From CALHRB01 sp964473465 (GTDB taxonomy: Bacteria > Bacteroidota > Ignavibacteria > Kapaibacteriales > UBA2268), in assembly GCA_964473465.1 (NCBI GenBank), contig CAYYPE010000001.1:310001-374000 (forward strand): 64,000 nucleotides of DNA. Direction: 5' to 3'. This document shows, piece after piece, positions 61,164-64,000 of the stretch (the stretch's first letter is position 1; each line of letters starts with the position of its first letter). Under the pieces are notes generated by a model that did no database searches, was not told the origin of the DNA, and saw only the letters and a list, made by a program, of their open reading frames with translations. The translations under genes and the position numbers were made by a program.

Positions 61164-64000
61164 ATGCGTTTAGTAAAACTTCTTATCACACTGTTGCTGA
61201 TTGCTTTAATCAGCGATTTTTCGTACTCTGCACCACCAACAGTGCAGGCGACGAATATTACATTCAGCAGTGTAACTACAAGTTCAATGAGGATAAGTGT
61301 TACCCGTGGTAACGGTTCCAGAAGAATAATTGTAGTGTCACAGCATTCAACAAGCACTCCGGTTACAATAGCTAATCCGGTTGATTTTTCAGCAGGATAT
61401 CAGGCGAGTAGTGACTGGAATAATGGCAGTCCTTCTGGCACAGATATTAATTCTGGTGATCAGAACGACTATATCGTTTATGATGGAACAGGCAGGTATG
61501 TTACTTTAACAAACCTTGTTGCCGGTGCATATTATACCGTCAAAGTATTTGAGTATAATGGAACCGGATTTGCAACAGCTGAATATTTAACATCAAATGG
61601 AAGTTCCGGAAACCCGAGAACAACCAATATCACACCAGCAGCACCAACAGATTTAACTGTATCAAATGTTTCTAACGGAGAATTTCAGGCAGGTTGGACA
61701 GATCCAACAGGAGTTTTCGATGGTTATGAATTTAGACTTGATGGCACAGATAATACAAATTGGGGTGACTTGATTGAAGGCTATGACCCGGCAGATTTGG
61801 GAGATGATGCCAATCCTTTGACAGTTGAAGATTTGGATTCAGACGAAGATTATTATTGGCAAATTAGATCAAAATCAGGTTACAGGTATAGCTCATGGGC
61901 AACATATTCTCAAGCAGTAACAACTCTACCCGATCCACCAACAATAAGCAATCCACCTGCAGCAATTTGTTACAATACAACTGCAACTATTGACCCAGAC
62001 GATGTGGCAAATTATCAATTTAGATTCTATGACGCATCAACTGGCGGAAACAGACTTGATAATGGAGGAGCTAATGCAGGCGTGGATACATGGGAAACAC
62101 CACAACTAACACAAATAACAAATTATTGGGTTTCTTCATTTAATACAACAACTTTACTCGAAAGTGATACCAGAACGCAAGTAACTGTTCAGGTAATACA
62201 ATTGCCAGACTTTACAGGCAATCAGCCAAGTAATGCAACTGTTTGCGAAGGTTCTTCGCATCAGTTCACATCTACCCCTTCTAATGCAGATGAGTATAAA
62301 TGGCAAAGAAATGATGGGAATGGATATGTTGATATTGATGGAACATTAGACGGAGGAGTTTATAGTGGATTTGCAACAACCACACTTACAATTTCGGATG
62401 TGACTGTTTTGGATGGCTATTCTTATAAATTATTAGCTAAAAATCAAGGCTGTCCAGTTGGCTGGAGTGAATCGGATGAAGCAGTTCTGACAGTTCCGCT
62501 CGAGCCCGATTTTACAGGCAATCAGCCTTCGGATGCAACCAAATGCCAGGGCTCCACTCATTCATTCACATCGGATCCACTCAATGCAGATGAATACAAA
62601 TGGCAAAGAAATGATGGCAATGGATATGTTGATATAGATGGAACATTAGATGGAGGAGTTTATAGTGGATTTGCAACAATAACTTTGCAGATTTCAGATG
62701 TAACTGGATTAAACGGTTATCAATACAGGCTTCTGGCAAGAAATAGCGGATGTCCGACAGCATGGGCAAATTCAAATCCAGCAACGCTGACAGTACCAAC
62801 TGAACCAGACTTTACAGGCAATCAACCAAGTGATGCAACTGTTTGTCAGGGTAGTAACCATCAATTTACTTCCGCACCATCCAATGCAGATGAATACAAA
62901 TGGCAGAGAGACGATGGTAATGGATATGATGATATAGATGGAACAATAGATGGAGGAGTCTATAGTGGATTTACAACAACCACACTGACAATTTCTGATG
63001 TAACTGGTTTAAATGGATACATATACAGATTGCAAGCACGAAACAGTGAATGTCCGACAGCATGGGCAAATTCAAATCCCGCAACATTGACAGTGCCAAC
63101 CGAGCCAGACTTTACAGGCAATCATCCAAGCGACGCAACTGTTTGCGAAGGTTCTTCGCATCAATTCACATCTACCCCATCAAATACCAATGAATACAAA
63201 TGGCAGAGAGATGATGGTAATGGATATGATGATATAGATGGAACAATAGACGGAGGAGTATATAGTGGATTCACAACAACCACACTTACGATATCCGATG
63301 TTACTGGTTTAGATGGTTATGAATACAGGTTATTGGCAAGAAACAGCGGATGTCCGACAGCATGGACAAATTCAAATGCTGCAACACTGACAGTAACACC
63401 ATTGCCGGTATTTACAACACAACCACAGAGTATTGAGGTTTGTACCTATGGAACCGGTGAATTTTCTGCAGTTGTTACTCCCCAGACAGAAGTAAAATGG
63501 CAATATTCTCTTGATGAGAATACTTGGAGTGATGTGCCCGATAATGATGTATTTGATGGTGTGAATACATTCATTTTAACAATTGATGATGTTAGTGGTC
63601 TTGATGATTATTATTTCCGTTTAATTGCAAGAAATAATAACTGTCCAACTAACTGGCTGGCATCAAATACAGTAACAATAAGCTATTTGCCCGACCCCCA
63701 ATTTACAACTCATCCACAAAGCCATTCGGTTTGCGATGGAAATTCAACACAATTTACAGTAACAACAAGTATTCCTGCAGAATATCAATGGCAGATATTT
63801 GATGTTGGTTGGAACTATTTAACTGATGGAGGTGTTTATTCCGGAACCAACACAGCAACGCTTCAAATTTCGGACGTTACTGGATTGAACGGAAAAAGAT
63901 ACAGGGCAAGAGCTTATAATCCAAGCTGTCCATTAAACTTAATGACATCTGATGAAGCTACATTGACAGTTATTGATCAACCAACATTGGTTAGTTCACC
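61164..64000 (+). CDS. Large surface protein with FN3 and repeated Ig-like domains, 5' part
   Basis: The frame is open from ATG 61164 to the end of the window, so at least 945 residues are present and the C-terminus is cut off. A signal peptide (MRLVKLLITLLLIALISDFS) is followed by an FN3-like module (GNGSRRIIVVSQ, YTVKVFEYNGTGFA) and a second (DLTVSNVSNGEFQAGW). Then come Ig-like domains of 100 residues repeated at exactly 300 bases from 62211: PDFTGNQPS, VCEGSSHQFTS, EYKWQRNDGNGYVDIDG, TLDGGVYSG, TTLTISDVTGL, YRLLARNSGCPT. Four copies are near-identical, a fifth and a sixth are more diverged. It looks like a surface adhesin or T9SS-exported protein, but the end is missing. Confidence 0.88.
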   Translation, partial: MRLVKLLITLLLIALISDFSYSAPPTVQATNITFSSVTTSSMRISVTRGNGSRRIIVVSQHSTSTPVTIANPVDFSAGYQASSDWNNGSPSGTDINSGDQNDYIVYDGTGRYVTLTNLVAGAYYTVKVFEYNGTGFATAEYLTSNGSSGNPRTTNITPAAPTDLTVSNVSNGEFQAGWTDPTGVFDGYEFRLDGTDNTNWGDLIEGYDPADLGDDANPLTVEDLDSDEDYYWQIRSKSGYRYSSWATYSQAVTTLPDPPTISNPPAAICYNTTATIDPDDVANYQFRFYDASTGGNRLDNGGANAGVDTWETPQLTQITNYWVSSFNTTTLLESDTRTQVTVQVIQLPDFTGNQPSNATVCEGSSHQFTSTPSNADEYKWQRNDGNGYVDIDGTLDGGVYSGFATTTLTISDVTVLDGYSYKLLAKNQGCPVGWSESDEAVLTVPLEPDFTGNQPSDATKCQGSTHSFTSDPLNADEYKWQRNDGNGYVDIDGTLDGGVYSGFATITLQISDVTGLNGYQYRLLARNSGCPTAWANSNPATLTVPTEPDFTGNQPSDATVCQGSNHQFTSAPSNADEYKWQRDDGNGYDDIDGTIDGGVYSGFTTTTLTISDVTGLNGYIYRLQARNSECPTAWANSNPATLTVPTEPDFTGNHPSDATVCEGSSHQFTSTPSNTNEYKWQRDDGNGYDDIDGTIDGGVYSGFTTTTLTISDVTGLDGYEYRLLARNSGCPTAWTNSNAATLTVTPLPVFTTQPQSIEVCTYGTGEFSAVVTPQTEVKWQYSLDENTWSDVPDNDVFDGVNTFILTIDDVSGLDDYYFRLIARNNNCPTNWLASNTVTISYLPDPQFTTHPQSHSVCDGNSTQFTVTTSIPAEYQWQIFDVGWNYLTDGGVYSGTNTATLQISDVTGLNGKRYRARAYNPSCPLNLMTSDEATLTVIDQPTLVSS
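62211..63410 (+). repeat. Four tandem 300-bp repeats encoding Ig-like domains
   Basis: TTTACAGGCA recurs at 62211, 62511, 62811 and 63111, exactly 300 bases apart, and a variant (TTTACAACAC) lies at 63411. The next, diverged copy starts at 63702, 291 bases later. DNA similarity between the first four copies is high over the whole unit, so these are recent tandem duplications. Confidence 0.9.

Noticed and set aside
62211..63410. Large repeats as a mobile element
   Set aside because: They are in-frame tandem protein domains with no inverted ends or transposase.

Overview
This is an AT-rich stretch of chromosome from a member of the Bacteroidota/Chlorobiota (FCB) group. The best guess is a Kapabacteria- or Ignavibacteria-like lineage, inferred from gene content rather than from any marker tree. 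The clues are several promoters of the Bacteroidota form (TTTG, about 19 bases, TAnnTTTG), secreted proteins ending in type IX secretion (T9SS) sorting-like domains, a bacillithiol gene (bshC), and a QmoA/QmoB-like flavoprotein pair. No tRNA, rRNA, insertion sequence, prophage core or CRISPR array was seen.

Layout. Positions 1-2216 hold the 3'-truncated part of a secreted arylsulfotransferase-like gene. Positions 2322-6646 carry prfB (with a programmed +1 frameshift), a methyltransferase and a SemiSWEET transporter on the minus strand, a family 2 glycosyltransferase on the plus strand, and rho. Positions 7078-10583 are a qmoA-qmoB-like pair that lacks qmoC and apr genes. Positions 10673-16656 hold a CPBP protease, then hydrolase, dut, fmt, a transsulfuration-type PLP enzyme and a lipoprotein, then mdh. 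Positions 16762-25774 carry citrate synthase, a SpoIIE phosphatase/GT-C glycosyltransferase/bshC operon, a decayed lipoprotein gene, dacB and a small envelope protein. Positions 25918-34314 carry htpG, queA, a pair of UmuD-like S24 proteins, a hybrid histidine kinase, an M29 aminopeptidase and a sirtuin. Positions 34476-46138 carry a lipoprotein subtilase, rpmI-rplT-pheS, a polysaccharide chain-length/ligase pair with PBP2, an exonuclease-half-UvrC fusion, a HAD hydrolase and rsmB.

Positions 46742-64000 are an accessory surface locus: a small sorting-domain protein, a 2283-residue fibre-like protein, two fibronectin-III proteins, a papain-type protease and an incomplete protein with Ig-like repeats of exactly 300 bp. 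Three of these share one FN3-like module, which suggests a locus that shuffles domains. A sigma-54-like promoter with a dyad lies at its head.

The observations most worth following up are: the UmuD-like pair, in which one partner keeps the cleavage site but has lost the catalytic Ser while the other keeps the Ser-Lys dyad but has lost the cleavage site; the sigma-54-like promoter and dyad before the fibre locus; the fibre and its repeat-bearing neighbours; the QmoAB pair without QmoC; and the prfB frameshift.
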